A stretch of DNA of 64,000 nt from Papio anubis (lineage: Eukaryota; Chordata; Mammalia; Primates; Cercopithecidae). Location of the stretch: assembly GCF_008728515.1 (NCBI RefSeq), contig NC_044988.1, positions 30,855,159-30,919,158 on the forward strand. Direction: 5' to 3'. A program made the position numbers and the translations under genes. Under the pieces are notes generated by a model that had not been told where the DNA came from, ran no database searches, and worked only from the letters and a program-made list of their open reading frames with translations. Shown in pieces: positions 1 to 13,144 of the stretch (positions are counted from its first letter, which is position 1; each line of letters starts with the position of its first letter).

Positions 1-344
1 CTCTGACAGAATTACAGAATATGCTTCATCCCTTCATCCATCCAGGCTTGTCCTCTGCCCCATTCAGTGCATGGAAAACACTGACCACTCTTTCGACACC
101 CAGCACATTTATCACCCTTGCTACCCCAAACTTTTATCGCCCCAAAACTGATTGCTCAACACTCTGTAAATACACGCCACACTACATCATAATTGTTTGC
201 TACATATTGTTCTTCCTGCTAGAATACATCTTCAAGAGCAGCAACTGTCCTATTCATGTAATGCCCATCACATAGCTATATGTATCTAGTACATAGGATA
301 TACCTGCAAATGAGTTTTTCATATTGCTTTTTAGCTAAATGTGT
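1..344. other. Unassigned non-coding sequence
   Basis: There is no recognisable gene or repeat here. An 84-codon open frame at 21-275 (plus strand) has no family signature that I can see and is most likely due to chance. Confidence 0.4.
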
Positions 345-572
345 TGTGTTTACTATGTGCCAGGACATTTATCAATATCCTTTGTCTCTCATAACACACT
401 CAGTCCTCACAACAACCCTGTGAAGTGTGTTCTGTCAACTTCCTGACTCTACAAATGAGAAAACTAGGCACAGGTGAGACAATTTTTCCCCACGTAATCC
501 AGCTAGTAAGTGGCCGAGGCAAAACTTAGACCAGAGACCAGGGCTCCAGATCTGGTGCTCTTAGGAACTCTG
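345..572 (-). repeat. MIR SINE fossil
   Basis: This is an ancient tRNA-derived SINE read in antisense. In order it shows a 'tactatgtgccagg' block, a 'cctcacaacaaccctgtg' block, a degenerate 'gagaaaactaggcacag' block and an 'agctagtaagtggc' block, which is the MIR order on the minus strand. Divergence is high, as expected for a copy of MIR age. The element is non-functional. Confidence 0.75.
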
Positions 573-1530
573 CTGTGAGGACCCTATTTGTTGGTTAAAG
601 GTATGTTAAATGAATGAACAAATTGCCCAAAGCTTGTTAGAATGTTAGAAGCTTGCTAGTTTGATCTTATACCTATAAGGAGGGAGATAAGGAAAAATAA
701 ATAGTAAGAGAGCCTGGATTCTCAGTTCCACCAGAAGCAAATACTGCAATCATTTTCTTCCCCTACAAAGAGTATTGCCACAGTGTCGCATTGTCTCTTA
801 AAAAGGTCTCAGGAATAATAAATTCTGACCACATCATATCTTCATCATAGTTTGTGACATCCATTGCTTTTCTTTGCCATCCCTTCAAAGACCATGTATG
901 AATCTAGTAAAATGTATAATTAGATGTAGAACCGAACCCCTGGTGGGCTTTTCTTTTTTTCTTGGTGACACTGAAGGTAGCATTTAGGGTGGAAAAAGAG
1001 GAATTGGAAAGTGCATTCCCTCTAGCATCCTTAGGGAGGTGGGCAAGTACCATAATTAAGATAATTTCTTTATAAGTGCCTCCTGATGTAAAAAGAAGGA
1101 TAGAAATTATTTTCTCTTTCTTGAATGCACAATGAAGGATATATCTTTGGGTCAATTCTCCAAATGAACTATGTGCCATCACAGAGCAAAACTGGAGAGT
1201 GAATTACGATGAATTTTCCTTCCTCTTCCAAGTCCATGAGAGTGCCTTATTGCATTCACTATCCAAGTCAATAAATATTGTGGGGACCCCAAACATGGCG
1301 TTGTTGTCTATGGCAAAAATATATTTGGGCCTTCCTCAAAGAACTTCTAATATATCAGAGAGAGTCATGTAATCCACAGACTATAACACAATGTATACTT
1401 AAATTATTAATAAAATAGACATGAAAGCAAAGTGCTAGAATAGTTCATGGGGAGAATTTCTCATAGAAAAATAGGAAATACTTCATGGAGGGTGAGTCCT
1501 TTCAGCATTCCATGATTGAAAGAAAAATGA
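573..1530. other. Unassigned non-coding sequence
   Basis: I see no gene and no confidently named repeat. The only open frame, 92 codons at 904-1182 (minus), has no recognisable domain. The last 13 bases (1518-1530) are the left target-site duplication of the Alu that follows. Confidence 0.4.
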
Positions 1531-1830
1531 GGTGTGGTGGCTCATGCCTGTAATCCCAACACTTTGGGAGGCTGAGACGGGTGGATCACCTGAGGTCAGA
1601 AGTTGGAGACCCGCCTGACCAATATGGTGAAACCTCATCTCTATTAAAAATACAAAAATTAGCTGGCCGTGGTGGTGGGTGCCTGTAATCCCAGCTACTT
1701 GGAAGGCTGAGGCAGGAGGATAGCTTAAACCCGGGAGGTGGAGGTTGCAGTGAGCAGAGATTGCACCATCCCATTCCAGCCTGGGTGACAGAGCAATACT
1801 CTGTCTCAAAAAAAAAAAAAAAAAAAACAA
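1531..1830 (+). mobile_element. AluS-type SINE with target duplication
   Basis: This is a nearly full-length dimeric Alu. It has 'ggctcatgcctgtaatccc' near its start, the middle A-rich linker 'attaaaaatacaaaaa', a right monomer ending 'cctgggtgacagagc', and an A-tail from 1808. The first few bases of the usual GGCCGGGC start are missing or altered. Flanks 1518-1530 and 1831-1843 match at 12 of 13 bases and are the target-site duplication. Open frames on the minus strand here (115 and 90 codons) are the usual antisense-Alu frames and not genes. Confidence 0.95.
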
Positions 1831-1984
1831 GATAGAAAAATGAGCTCACTGATCCCATTAACTCTTATAAGCTTTTATCAAATAGTTTAAAACCTGACAT
1901 AATCACACAGTTTCACAGAGGAGCATACTATTGGAGGAAATAGAAATTTAGAAAGGAATAGTAGAAGGTATAATGATGATAAAC

Positions 1985-2200
1985 AACATTTAATAAATGC
2001 CTACAAAATACCAAATGTTTCACATATTTAATTTAATTTAATCCATATAAGAATCTCGCAAGGCTGGTGTTATTGGTCCGTTGCACAGTTGAAGAAACCA
2101 GAGCTCAACGATGTTAAGTAATTTGCCCAGTTCACAAAGTTCCTAATTGCCAATGCCAGGATTTAGACCAGGAGTAGGCCTATTTTTTACAACCTTGGCT
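1985..2200 (-). repeat. MIR SINE fossil
   Basis: This is an antisense MIR, with a degenerate 'aaatgcctac…accaaatg' start, then the 'gaagaaaccagagctcaa' block, the 'taagtaatttgcccag' block and an 'aggatttagaccagga' block. All are in the expected order but strongly diverged. Confidence 0.7.
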
Positions 2201-3460
2201 TTTCCTATTTCACTATGCTACCTTAAAAAAAGTATATAAAAGGCAAATAAGTGCTTGATGTCATTCTTCCTGAAGGACATAAAAGGAATGTGCAAACAGC
2301 ACGGTCATTTTCTATAGTAAAATCTTTTAATTATGACCCAAATCACAGCACTGCGGTGCTAAGCTGATTGTGAGCTCACCTGAAGTCAAAGCACTTCCCA
2401 GCAAGTTCAGTGGCAACACTCGGCTCATTTTCTATTAGCAAATAGAGAACCCTAGGAAGGTATGTTTTATCCAACTTAGACCAAAATGTTATGGAGTGAA
2501 ACATTTATAAGGTTGCCAGTGGGAGGTGAAGGAAAAGAAAATGGTAGAGTTTGCAACTTGTTATCTCTAAAACTTCATTTAGGGACCTACTATTATTACC
2601 TTTCTGGAAATAAAGTACCTGTACATCCCTTTTAAGGACTGTTTTAGAGAATATTCACAGGGAGTATAAAGGCCCTGAATGAACAAGTTGACAGAATTGT
2701 GTGACTGGGAGCATCCATCTAATTTGATAAGTTTAGAACCAATTCTGCAGCCCAAATGAAGATTCTGTGTCTCAGATGATACTCATGATTCATTAATGGG
2801 TTGCTTTTCATAAGTAACGAGATGACTCCTATCATTTGTTTCCCAAGGTAGGCGATGTTTTCTATCATTACTTTTAATGATTTATTTACCCTTCACCACT
2901 TTTAATCATTGAACACTGTCAATACTTATAAAACACATTGGAATCATCTGGACCAAAATATTCTAAGCTTTTCTTCCTTTAAAGTTTAGAATAAAATCAG
3001 GCAATTGCTTCACAGAACTTCAGTTTATCGCCTTGCTTATTCTTTTGTATCACATCAGATATACATGTATATATAAAATATATGTAATATATATACATTT
3101 ACATATATATATACACATACGATACAGGAAAATTCAGAAATTAGAATTGAGCAAAGGCTGCCCTGGTTCTGCCTGCAACCCTATTTTCCATGATAGATAG
3201 TAGAGAAGAGTATACTTGAAGATTCCAAGTAAAAGTATCTACCAGAACTTAGAAGAGGAAGACACAAGAATAGAAAAAGGAAATATATCCTGGGAAAAAG
3301 TACGCATATGGAAGAGCCAATTAAATACTTTGTTTTAATTAATTTAAGTATCCTTTAACTCATTTTTGATAATACATCCCATCTTGGATTAATTTCTCTG
3401 TAAGAACATGACATCCAACCTCATCATGTATTGGGGCAAAAAAAAAATTCACCAAGACTA
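2201..3460. other. Unassigned non-coding sequence
   Basis: I see no coding signal and no identifiable transposon. The stretch is AT-rich and contains an A/T dinucleotide tract at 3058-3120, listed separately. Confidence 0.4.
3058..3120. repeat. Imperfect (TA)n / (TATACA) low-complexity tract
   Basis: About 60 bases consist almost only of alternating T and A with occasional C or G ('atatacatgtatatata…acatatatatatacaca'). This is a degenerate microsatellite. It may be length-variable and may melt easily, but nothing indicates a function. Confidence 0.8.
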
Positions 3461-3600
3461 TGGAATTCATTCATCCACTTCAACATTTACTGAGAACTTA
3501 TTATTGCTACTCTATGTCCATCACTATACTTCCAGTTTTGAGTGATGAAAATAGAGAATTAGCAAGGCTCAAAAAACAACTTATTCCCCAAGACTTACAG
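3461..3600 (-). repeat. Probable L2 LINE 3' end
   Basis: The pattern 'ttcattcatccacttcaac', then 'atttactgagaactta', then 'ctctatgtccatcac' resembles the reverse complement of the L2 3' tail (attcattcaacaaatatttactgagc…). It is very degraded, and both the edges and the family are uncertain. Confidence 0.4.
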
Positions 3601-6600
3601 TTAATCTATTGATTACGCATATTTGTCACCAATATGGGTACAATTTCTGGCTCTGGAATAGATAATTTGCACATTTGGAAAGTTTTTAAGTGTGCTTTAA
3701 GTCCTGAAGCAGTAAGTGTATCTCATAAGTCTAGTTAAGAAATAAAGGCATGCTAAGTCACTTTCCTCAAAATATTAATACATAACTGAAGAATATTTGG
3801 CTTACTGTGTTGTCTTGCTAAGGAAAATGGAAGAGATGGTGACTTACCATGACAAGGTAAATATCAAAAGATAAATGCTAGAATTTTAATGAAAATCATT
3901 TAAGCTTGCCCCATGGGAAGTTTAGCAGATCAATTCTGAGTACTAGGCTTATCCTTCAGAGGCATGTTAATGGTTAAGCAATTTTGTTCATTTATAAAAG
4001 GAGTGGGGGTATGGAGAATAGGAACCCAATGATTGGCAGATTACTTACAAGTCTGCAAGACATAGGAAAATTGCAAAGACAATGTAGTAGTTTTCATGGA
4101 GCATTGCCCTGTTACTATAGTTTCATCTCAGCAAAGGGCACTACCAGCACCAAACCCGTGTGTTATACAGCTCCTCAGTCAAAATGGGAGCAAGACTGGA
4201 CCTGCTAAGGAGGAAGACACCATGGCAGAAGCGCTGGTCAGGCTAAAGGCCAACTATGCCTATGAAATCTGGGACAAATAGTACATACCAGCAATTTGAG
4301 GTTGGCTCAAAAATGAAGGGACAGGTATGAAGCAGGAATGCATGAGATATTCTTTGAAGCAAGATGGTATGACTGTCTTTTCCTCCCAGGTTTTAATCAG
4401 CATCTCCATGTCCCTTCTGACCAGACCTCTATGACAGCGGATGAGGCCAAAAGCCAGACAGACACTGGGCCACTATTTCCTATGTAAGGGGACTACTAGG
4501 TACAGAGTACAGTATTTTGAATTTAGGGGCAAAGCAGGCCTTGCAAGAGCTCTGCAAAGACGACTCTTGATGTGAAATAATAACCACTACATTCTCTTGG
4601 GAGCAGCTGGTGTGAACCAGCACCCCTGAGCAACCAGGACCTCAGAGAATGATGTGTTTATTTACGTGAAGCTGGGTGCTGATGCTCATCATTTTCATAA
4701 TTACTGTATTTCTCATCTCCCCCATTTCTATGGGCCAAACATAAAGTGTGCAGGAAAGCAACTACCTATATGTGCTTCTATTTACTCAAGTTTACAGCTA
4801 TCGTGTAGTACTGATTAATCCTCCCTTCTCCATGGCACTGAGGCAGTAGCATTCTAATGCCATCTTTATTATTGTTCGGCAGATCCCATACTACCGCATA
4901 CAGAAATAGTGTAAATCATGGAACTAGTGTTTGAGGTCCATAAAATGCAAGGTTATGAATATTTCATTACTATACATTTTATTTCCCTGTCTATTCTGCA
5001 TCTCCCAAAATGCTGTTTGTTTACTTATTGGCTCACTGTTCACCAGAAATACTTAATTCTTAATATAAGGTGTGGACTGGATCAACAACCCCGGCCTTGT
5101 GGCCTGAGCTACATTTGAAAGTAATGATGGATTTTTTTCTCTCTCCTTTTAATCATTCCTTCAACCCACAAATACTTGACTGCCAGGTTACTTCACTAAC
5201 AGGAGTTTCAGCTTCTTCGTCATAATTTCATTGATTTGCAAGCCCCTCAGATCAATTCTCAAACATTTCTCCTGTGAACTATGGCTACGTATTTAAATGT
5301 TTCTCAACGCCCCATTGTATCCGTCTTGGCTGAAGTAAGCAGTTAGACTTTCGCTGCAGATCTTGGCAATGAAAGCCACATTGTGCAAGTGCAATTAGCT
5401 TCACTCCCTGCACTGGTACAAATGATTTGTATGAATCAGCTGGTCCTGCAAAAGATGCAGCCATTATCACCTGCTTCTGAGTTTTCCTTTAACCACAAAA
5501 TTTATATTAGCAAATAGCCAGAGGGATTCAATCTTAGCAAAATCAGAGTCTGAATCCCCAGCATTAAGGTGCTAACTTCTCTCCTGCTATAGGGCATAGT
5601 AGATATTAATACAACTCTTTGGTACAGACTGCAAAATATATAAAATGTCATAATTATATCTGCAATTCAGCAATGAAACAATTTTCCTCCTTTCTTCACT
5701 GTCATCAGCATAATAGCAGCCTATGGGATTTGTATTTTCTGGCTGTGAGCCCTTTTATGGGCTGTAGAAAAAAATACAAGCAGGTTAGTTTCACAGCTCT
5801 GAGAAGGCCTCATGACAGAAATATTGCTTTTAATGTTATTGTCTCTTTCTAGCTTGTAACCCACTCTCTTTGGGTGGAGAGGTTTCTGTGCTGATGCAGC
5901 ATCACTTATGTTTTTCTGATAAACCTCTATGTTCCCTTCCTGGCTTCCCCCACCCATCTGGACAGAGAAATAATTAACCAGCTTTCAGGATCATGCTATG
6001 TTATCTATAGATAAAGGGGAAACATGAGATGGGAGGGGGTTAGTCAGAGGGGAATGAAGTCGGGAGGAAGCATGTCTCCAAGGTTTCTCTTGGAGACACA
6101 AAAGAACATAAGAAAGATGCATTCTGAGTGAATCTTCACTTCCCGTTTATTTTGCTAGCCAAGACAAATATCACAGCTCGTATCTAACATTTGAAAAGCA
6201 GGGCCAAAGAAAATGATGGATTAATAAGTCCAAGGACAGAATAATAGAAGGAAAATATGTGATAGAGAATGATGCCCCTGTCAATCTGAAAGGGGCGGGG
6301 AGAAAGCTGAAATGGAAGTGGAAAAAAAATGTACCATAGCAACCTTATATAGAAACACCCTCCTGTAGTTATGCTAAACATTAATTAACATTACTCAAGA
6401 CCCCTATGGTACTGTTACTTCAGAAACAGGTATCTTCAGACCGTTTGTGATTCTTTTCATTATAATCTACACTACGGGCATTGTGAGTTGAACAACAGGC
6501 TAAATGTTCCCTCCACAATTATTGGTAATAATATTCCATGCACATTTCTATCCCCCATCATCATCTGTGATGAGGCTAATCCAGTACTTTCTGCATGAAC

Positions 6601-7757
6601 TGTTATAATACCCAAAGCAGCAGGACGGAGTATTATCAAGCATGGGCTTACCAATGGAAACCTAATGTAACAGAGTTCATTTCCAGAAAATAGGCTAGGG
6701 ATGAAATTTGTCAGCATCAGCCATACAGACAGACACCTGTAACACTCCCAGGCAACTCACTCAAGTGACCATTTCTCATAACAGTTTCATGTCAGTCACA
6801 GGAAACATTCTAAATACATTTCTATAAAATGAAGAAAATACTCTTTAGTCAAGAGGCAGGTCTTTAATGAGAGGTAAGGTGATCAGAATTCTGCTGTCAT
6901 CTCAGCCACAGACATTTGGCAATGTTCCGCTGACTACTCTGTGGCTCAGTTTCATAAATGCTAAAAGGTAGACAACAGAAAGAAAATTCTTCAGGAGTGC
7001 ATATCATTTTAAAATCTGTAAGTGGCCCAGTGATCCCCAGAGACAAATAGTTCCTCTATTGTGATTTAAAACTAAGTGATGAGACCAATAGTTTTGCAAG
7101 CAATAAATCATTATTTAAATAGAATTGTTCAAAATGTCCTATAAAAGTAATAGAAGGGAAAACCTAGAAGTTACTAAAAAGGACTCAATTGTAAAATAGA
7201 AACACTGTCATATATGTTAGACCCTTCTTGAACTCTAAGATTATAATGAGGAGACCATGGCTGTGCCCACATTTAAGAAAAAAAAATTGCAGCATATGAA
7301 ATTTCAGATTTACAAACCAGATCAATTAATGGGTGATTATTCACACTATAAAAGGATTTATCGCTTTACAAATGGATTCCCTGCAGGGTTCCATTTTAAT
7401 AACTGAGCTCTCTCAGTGTTAGGAGTCACTGCCAATTAAAAGTCAATCAGAAGTGAAGATAAAGCACCTCTGAAATTAAAATGTATGTCAATGGAAAATC
7501 ATCATAGAGTTACAAAAATTCACATTACATACAGCTTTGTGGGGACACAGAATTTATTTCACAAGGATATTGAGCACCTACTATAAACTTAGCTGGTCCT
7601 GGGAGTCACTGCCTGGGGATTTAAAGAGTAAAATAAATGGTTCCTGCTTTCGGAACTTCTACAGTGTGGTTGCAGCAGTGTGGTGTGGAGGGAGTACCAT
7701 TAGCATTCTGGGTGGGACAATGATTTACTGAGGAATTCGATTCTGCACAATGTCAGT
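3601..7757. other. Long unassigned, repeat-poor stretch
   Basis: Over about 4 kb I see no Alu, L1 or LTR and no coding frame above 81 codons. The part from about 4000 to 4680 is less AT-rich and has overlapping short open frames (3984-4208 and 4096-4281, plus). I do not recognise the peptides. It could be a degraded processed sequence or an old transposon interior. The rest is ordinary AT-rich non-coding DNA. Confidence 0.4.
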
Positions 7758-8136
7758 TGATATAGTTTAGAGATCTGTTCCTACCCAAATCTCATGTTGA
7801 ATTGTAATCCCCAATGCTGGACCTTGGGGGAGGTGTTTGGATTACAAGGCCGGATCCCTCATGGCTTGGTGCTGTCTTCATGACAGTGAGTTCTCCTGAG
7901 ATCTGGTCATTTACTCTCTCCCTCTCTCTTGCTCTTGCTTTCGCCATGTGACAGCCTGCTCCCCCTTCACCTTCCACAATGATTGCAAGCTTCCTAAAGC
8001 CCTCACCAGAAGCCAGGCAGATGGTGGTGCCATGTTTGTGCAGACTGCAGAACCATGAGCCAATTAAACCTCTTTTCTTTATAAATTACTGAGTCTCCAG
8101 TATTTCTTTATAGCGATGCGAGAATGGCTTAATACA
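7758..8136 (+). mobile_element. Solo MaLR LTR (MST/THE1 group)
   Basis: This solo LTR belongs to the mammalian apparent LTR retrotransposons (ERVL-MaLR). It opens 'tgatatagttta', keeps the 'aaatctcatgttga' and 'aatccccaatgctgg' blocks, has 'gccatgtgacagcctgctcc', then 'aattaaacctcttttcttta' around the polyadenylation region, and ends 'cttaatacat'. Flanking pentamers 7753-7757 and 8137-8141 (tcagt/tcggt) fit a 5-bp target duplication with one change. There is no internal region, so it arose by LTR-LTR recombination. I favour the MST subgroup over THE1 because of the central blocks. Confidence 0.85.
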
Positions 8137-9525
8137 TCGGTTCTCATTTGCTAAATGCCAAGGGATCTCCCCTGTCATTGTATCAACACAAATTCCCCTA
8201 TATATTTCCCAACATTTTTGTGTCACTACCCACACAGCATGGTTGAGGGCCTTTGTGGCACTCAGAAAGTCTCGTTGAATCCTCGGAGATCAGTGCTAGA
8301 GGACATATTACATTCAACTCTTTCATTTGGATGAGAAGGAAATGGAGGCCAAAAGAAATGAAACGGCCCATTCCATGGATCTTTCTAGTAAACAAATTGC
8401 TTTGGAGAAAGTGAGGGCATTTGATGGCCACTCTCTGAACTCAACATTTTTCCACTTTGAATTCTTTCCCTATTTTCCTTGTTTTCTCTCTCCATCTCTG
8501 CCCTTTTTTCTCATTTCCAGGAAAGCAGTGCTCTTTCTCTTTGTTGACTTCAGCAAACAAAGCAGGTGGAAACCTGCCGCCTGGAACCTCCCTTCCCAGG
8601 GCGTTGCTTCTTCTAATAGCAGGATTCTGGAATAGAAGGTGAATAGGTGAAAATCGAGCCCAGTGACTCCAATGGTACTGTTAGAAAGATTTTCTAATGA
8701 AGTAAGGAAAGTCCTCTACCAGGGACTTAAGGAAGGAGAAGGTTTGAAACAGCTGCGGAGGGTTGATAGGGTGTAAACAAGATGAATAAAAGAAAGTATT
8801 TTTTTACTGTATTTGGTTCTGCTAAGGTTCAGCTGATGAGCATGCACAAAACCTTAACTGACCTAATCAGCGCGTTTTTATTATTTCCTTCAGCAGCTTT
8901 CAGCAGTCAAAGAATGTGAGAAGAGAAAGCCCTCTTGGAAGTGTTCATAACTGATGAATGGTTAAATGCAAAGAGAATAAGGGATTTAGATAGGAGAGCA
9001 AACACATCATTGAAATGGCTGGCCATGAGGTTTATGCTAGAGGGGCTAAAAGGACACAACAGGTGATCTGGATACCCCAAATCGTACACCTTCAAGGAGC
9101 CAGAGGCACTTGACATACAAACTCTGGTGATGAGACAATGGAAGAGAGGGACATGGAGTTTCCAAAAGGGAAGGTCAGAGTTTCAGATCTCAAATAGGCA
9201 AAGGTTTGCGTAACTGTATTGTCTCCGATATGGCCAGCTCGTGTGGTTGAGGCTGAGTGAAAATGAAGTTATTAAGAGAAATGTGAAAGCTCCTAAAAAC
9301 AGTAGGGAAAGAGAGAATGAGACAGGTGTTGAAGTCATTTTTAAAGTAAATGGAAGTGAATTTGAAAAGAATGACTCAAATTTCCATTAAAATGCCTCTG
9401 GGACAAAAGATTACAAGAAGATATGCAACAATTCTCAACTGCCGTCATATTAGTAGAATGCATTTGGGAAACCTAAAATAAGTCTTCGTTTACTCATTGA
9501 ATTTATATGGATGTCATTATTGTTC
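8137..9525. other. Unassigned non-coding sequence
   Basis: I see no gene or firmly named repeat. A pyrimidine-rich run around 8435-8530 creates two overlapping 61-102 codon plus-strand frames (8327-8635 and 8457-8642). These are compositional frames with no domain. Confidence 0.4.
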
Positions 9526-10560
9526 AATCTATTGGTTGGTATTTTAGATACATACTGTGCCTAGTGTAAACAGTACGAATATCAACCCTGTGTCAGATAC
9601 TGTACTAAGCACTATGTTACAATTGGGAATAAACAGGTACCTGTCCTTAAGAAGTTTACAGCCTAGTGTAGGAGGAGAAAAAAGATTCTGTCTCCAAGGG
9701 GATGTCATCACAGGAGGAATGTCTAACCCAGACTCTCCAGTCAAGGAAGGCTTCAGGAGGAGGCAACATCTAGGCTGGGACTTGAAAGATAAAATGAGTT
9801 AAAGAAGTCAAAGGTGATACATGACAGGAACAGTAAGAGCAGAAAATAACAACACACACAGAAGAAACTGAAGGTATGGCACTACGAAAGGAAGTTAAAC
9901 TGTGAGAGGGAGTGGTAGGAGCACTTACAAGTGACCTCTTGTATCACTTGAAGGAGTTATTTTATCCTGAAAGTATGAAGCCATTAAGAGATGTTTACAC
10001 TGGAGGAATGGCGTGATCAGATCTGCATTTTAGAAAGCTCATTCTCATTGCCATTAGAATGCATTAATGTGAAGAGGACCGGCCTGGAGATATAAAGTCC
10101 AGTTATACCAGGTGGTTGTACTAGTGAGGGAGAGGAAAGACGGGAAGCAGACGCTCAAGATTTCTGGCTTATGCAAATGGAAAGGCAGTGGCACAGATCT
10201 CAGACATTTGGTGAGAGGAATAGGAAGATGATAGTCCTCTTTTAGGCATATTGATTCTGTTTCAGGTGCCAATGGGTTATGCAAGCAAATGTGGTCAGTG
10301 GACAGATGGGAAGTGCACCTGGAGGTCAGGCAGGAGATCTGGGCTGGGAATATGAGTGTAGGAATCCTTCCATGTGACTGAGGCCCTGAGGAAGAAGGAG
10401 ACACATCAGAGCCAGCAAGAAGAGGGAGGAGGCAGGAATCCTTCAAAACTCCATGTATAATGACCATTGCAGTAACTCAGACCAAAGAATGTGTGAGTCT
10501 AATAGGCTTAAAGATCATAGCAGTGGGGGGTGAAAGGATATGGGTGGGTTTCAGAGACAT
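9526..10560 (-). repeat. L2 LINE fossil, antisense
   Basis: A long, heavily mutated copy lies in antisense. It starts near the L2 tail complement (degenerate 'tgtcagatactgtactaagc' and 'gaagtttacagcctagtg'). It continues through 'ggaaggcttcaggaggagg', 'gctgggacttgaaagat', 'gatcagatctgcattttag' and a 'ttctggcttatgcaa' block, the order I recall for antisense L2-type repeats. A 137-codon open frame at 10054-10467 (minus) lies inside. I see no reverse-transcriptase motif in it and treat it as chance. Confidence 0.55.
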
Positions 10561-11364
10561 TACAGAGTGATTCCAAACTCTCCATTTGTGAAGCCTCAGC
10601 ATGTTTTCAATTACAATAAATGCTTGGTTGACCCAAGTGCTTTAGAAAGTAATCTTATCATTGTGTTTTTGATTTAGAGGAGGATGAAACCAGTTCAGGT
10701 ATCCCAAAAGAGAACACACTGCTAGTGACTCTAACTACCACTATACAAGGGAATTTTCCACAATTACAATTATTTAAGGCCTGAGGCTAAAATCCTGTAG
10801 CTTAAGCTGTAAACAAATGAATAATTTGATAGCCAAGGTGAATATTCATTGTTCCTCAACAGTATCTGTCAGATTCCATAATGAATTCTTCCTCCTTATC
10901 CTCTACTTGGCCTGGAATCTGGTTCACTTCTTGACAGCCCCTGGGGAGAGCCTGTCCTTTCTGGAAAATCAGGATTACTTCTCCATTTTGTAACAAAGGC
11001 ATCATCCATGTATTAGCCTCCTCACAGCCGATTTGCTGAATTTTTCCTCCCTATCTTTTATCCAGTACCTTTTTAGCAATTCTCCTTTTTCTGAATTAGT
11101 TTTTCAGCCCAGAGAAATTCCCTCTTATAGCAGTTTCCCATTCTCAAGTTTTTCCTAATTGCACTGCCTCTGGTTAATAATGTATTCCTATGACTTCCCG
11201 TCCTTACCTGAACTGACTTACCTTGATCTTCTACCCGGGGGCACTGTACAGATAGCTTCCCTTACCCTTCAACCTTGCCCCTACTGTCAGCTACTAACTC
11301 ACTCAGAGCTCCCCAAACCACCTATACATTTCAAATTCAGCATTTTTCACTTTACCTCATTATT
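10561..11364. other. Unassigned non-coding sequence
   Basis: No gene or named repeat is recognised. A 101-codon plus-strand frame (11159-11464) runs into the following MIR and has no family signature. Confidence 0.4.
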
Positions 11365-11500
11365 GATAGCAACTTGGGTTAGGATTGTTCTCAGTTTTCT
11401 CATGTATAAAATGGGGATAATACATGTTTATTTCAGAATCTGGCAAATGGTTAGAGCTCAGTAAATCTTAACCAACATTTTTATTATTACTGTTGAAGTC
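11365..11500 (+). repeat. MIR SINE fossil (3' half)
   Basis: The sequence has 'ctcagttttctcatgtataa', 'aatggggataatacatg', then 'gagctcagtaaat', the order of the MIR 3' half in sense. The tRNA-like head is not recognisable. Confidence 0.6.
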
Positions 11501-11524
11501 CCAGCTTCCATATTCTCTGACTGT

Positions 11525-11680
11525 GTAATAAAAGGTTGGACACTTACTCTCGATGACCCTGTTTTCTCATTTGAAAGATGGGGATTGTAACACCTGTCTA
11601 GCTCTGAGTTAAGAGGTTCCATATGAGACAGTAAACAAAGTCCCTTGCATACTACAGAAATGTATGAGAATGTTACTATT
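11525..11680 (+). repeat. MIR SINE fossil (3' half)
   Basis: A second sense MIR remnant follows directly, with 'ttttctcatttgaaagatg', 'gggattgtaacacctg' and a degenerate 'taaacaaagtcccttgcata' tail. Two half-MIRs in a row could be independent insertions. Confidence 0.5.
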
Positions 11681-13144
11681 TTGCAGTTTTCTTTGAAGGT
11701 AGTACCTTGCCTGGGTTATCACTAGGAAAATCAATAGTAACTGTACAGAATGCTAGCTGGAGCTGTAGAAGATGTAGAAAATCAGAAATCTGACTTATTA
11801 TAATTTTGTCACACATCTGCCCTTGATTACTGATATTTGAAGGATACTCAAAGATTCTGTAACTTTTATTTTAGGTCAAATTTTTTCAAAACTACATAAC
11901 TGAGCCATGAATACTCAATAAAATGTCTTCTCTGAATTATTTAATAATGTGAAACTATTACAGTTAAGGCTTAATCTAAAAATGGCTATGGAAAGCATTG
12001 TTCTGTCTCATTTATGAAGTTCTCATTGAAAACATTTGTCCATTCTTCTGTTCAGTGTTTATAAGGATCTACATAATAAACACCACGAAAAACTTAATGT
12101 TATGTTAGGACTAAATTCAGTACCTCTTCATAAACAATTATTATTCTACCCATAATGCAATGCACACTATGTAACATATTCTTTCATTTGTTCTTAATTT
12201 TTACCTTGGTTTATTAAAAGGATTACGTGGATTCTGGACCTGGCCAGCCGACGAGGATTTAGGCTGGCTGAGGAGCAGCTGCTCATTTTCCCCTCTTGTG
12301 ATGCACCTGCATATTCCTCTTGTTCTCTTCTTGTTCCTGTTTTCTACTTATAAATTCCATGGCCCAGCTGCCTCATGACCTTGTTTCAGTTTCAACTCCC
12401 ATCACTAACCGGACAGATTTTTTCTTTCCTATACTTCAAATTCCTGAGGGAAGAGATGTGATTGCTGAGGCTGAGCACTTGCACCTCAGTTTCTGTAGAG
12501 CCCCTTGTGCCAGGCCCATCATGTCTGTAGGCAAACTCAAGAAGGGGCTTTGAAGAACAGGACCATTCCCAGCCCAGCCAGGACAGGGCAGGGTTGCTGC
12601 CACAGAACATGAGATCCAGGCATTTTCCTTTAATGAGGCTTGCTCTTTTACCTTCATTTGTATTTTTATTTGTTTGTCTTTTTATGGTACGTAGAAGATG
12701 GATATTGTTTACCTCCAAGCCTTTTTTACAATACAAGTTGTTTTTTTTTTAAATGAAGGAACATATTGATTGAGAATCTTTTTGGGTAAACACTAAATCA
12801 ATGCTAAATCAAGCCAAGTTATTCTTTCTAAAAAATAAAATCTAGTTAACTGTGAGGTTGTTTTTAAGGATCCTAATTAATGAAGATTCTACTGTAACAA
12901 CAGGTCCCTCCAACACAATCCTTAAATTATGGAGTACCTGTGTTTTCCAGTGTTAATAGTGGAAAGACATAGAAGACATTGTCTGTTGCTCTCTAGGATC
13001 TGATGTTTAACTCAGTTTCCAAAGTGGTATCTTACCTGTCCCGAGACTGGGCATGAGCAGTGGTGTCCTGGAGTCGGCTTATACAAGCTCATGAGAGTTG
13101 ACTATTAAACTTCAGGAACTTAGTGAACTGCTTGATAACACCAC
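11681..13144. other. Unassigned non-coding sequence
   Basis: I see no gene. The 12230-12600 part is GC-richer and gives overlapping frames on both strands (12320-12553 plus; 12392-12736 and 12436-12657 minus). That is typical of an old repeat or of composition rather than of a gene. I could not name a family. Confidence 0.35.

Noticed and set aside
1483..1858. Minus-strand frames of 115 and 90 codons
   Set aside because: They read the antisense of an Alu, giving the familiar SPRLEWDG- and WDYR-type peptides. They are not genes.
7753..8141. Protein-coding reading of the minus-strand frame near 7792-7977
   Set aside because: It lies wholly inside the MaLR LTR, and its low-complexity RERER stretch comes from the LTR's CT-rich block.
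10054..10467. 137-codon minus-strand frame
   Set aside because: It lies inside an L2-type fossil and has no reverse-transcriptase or endonuclease motif. Probably chance.
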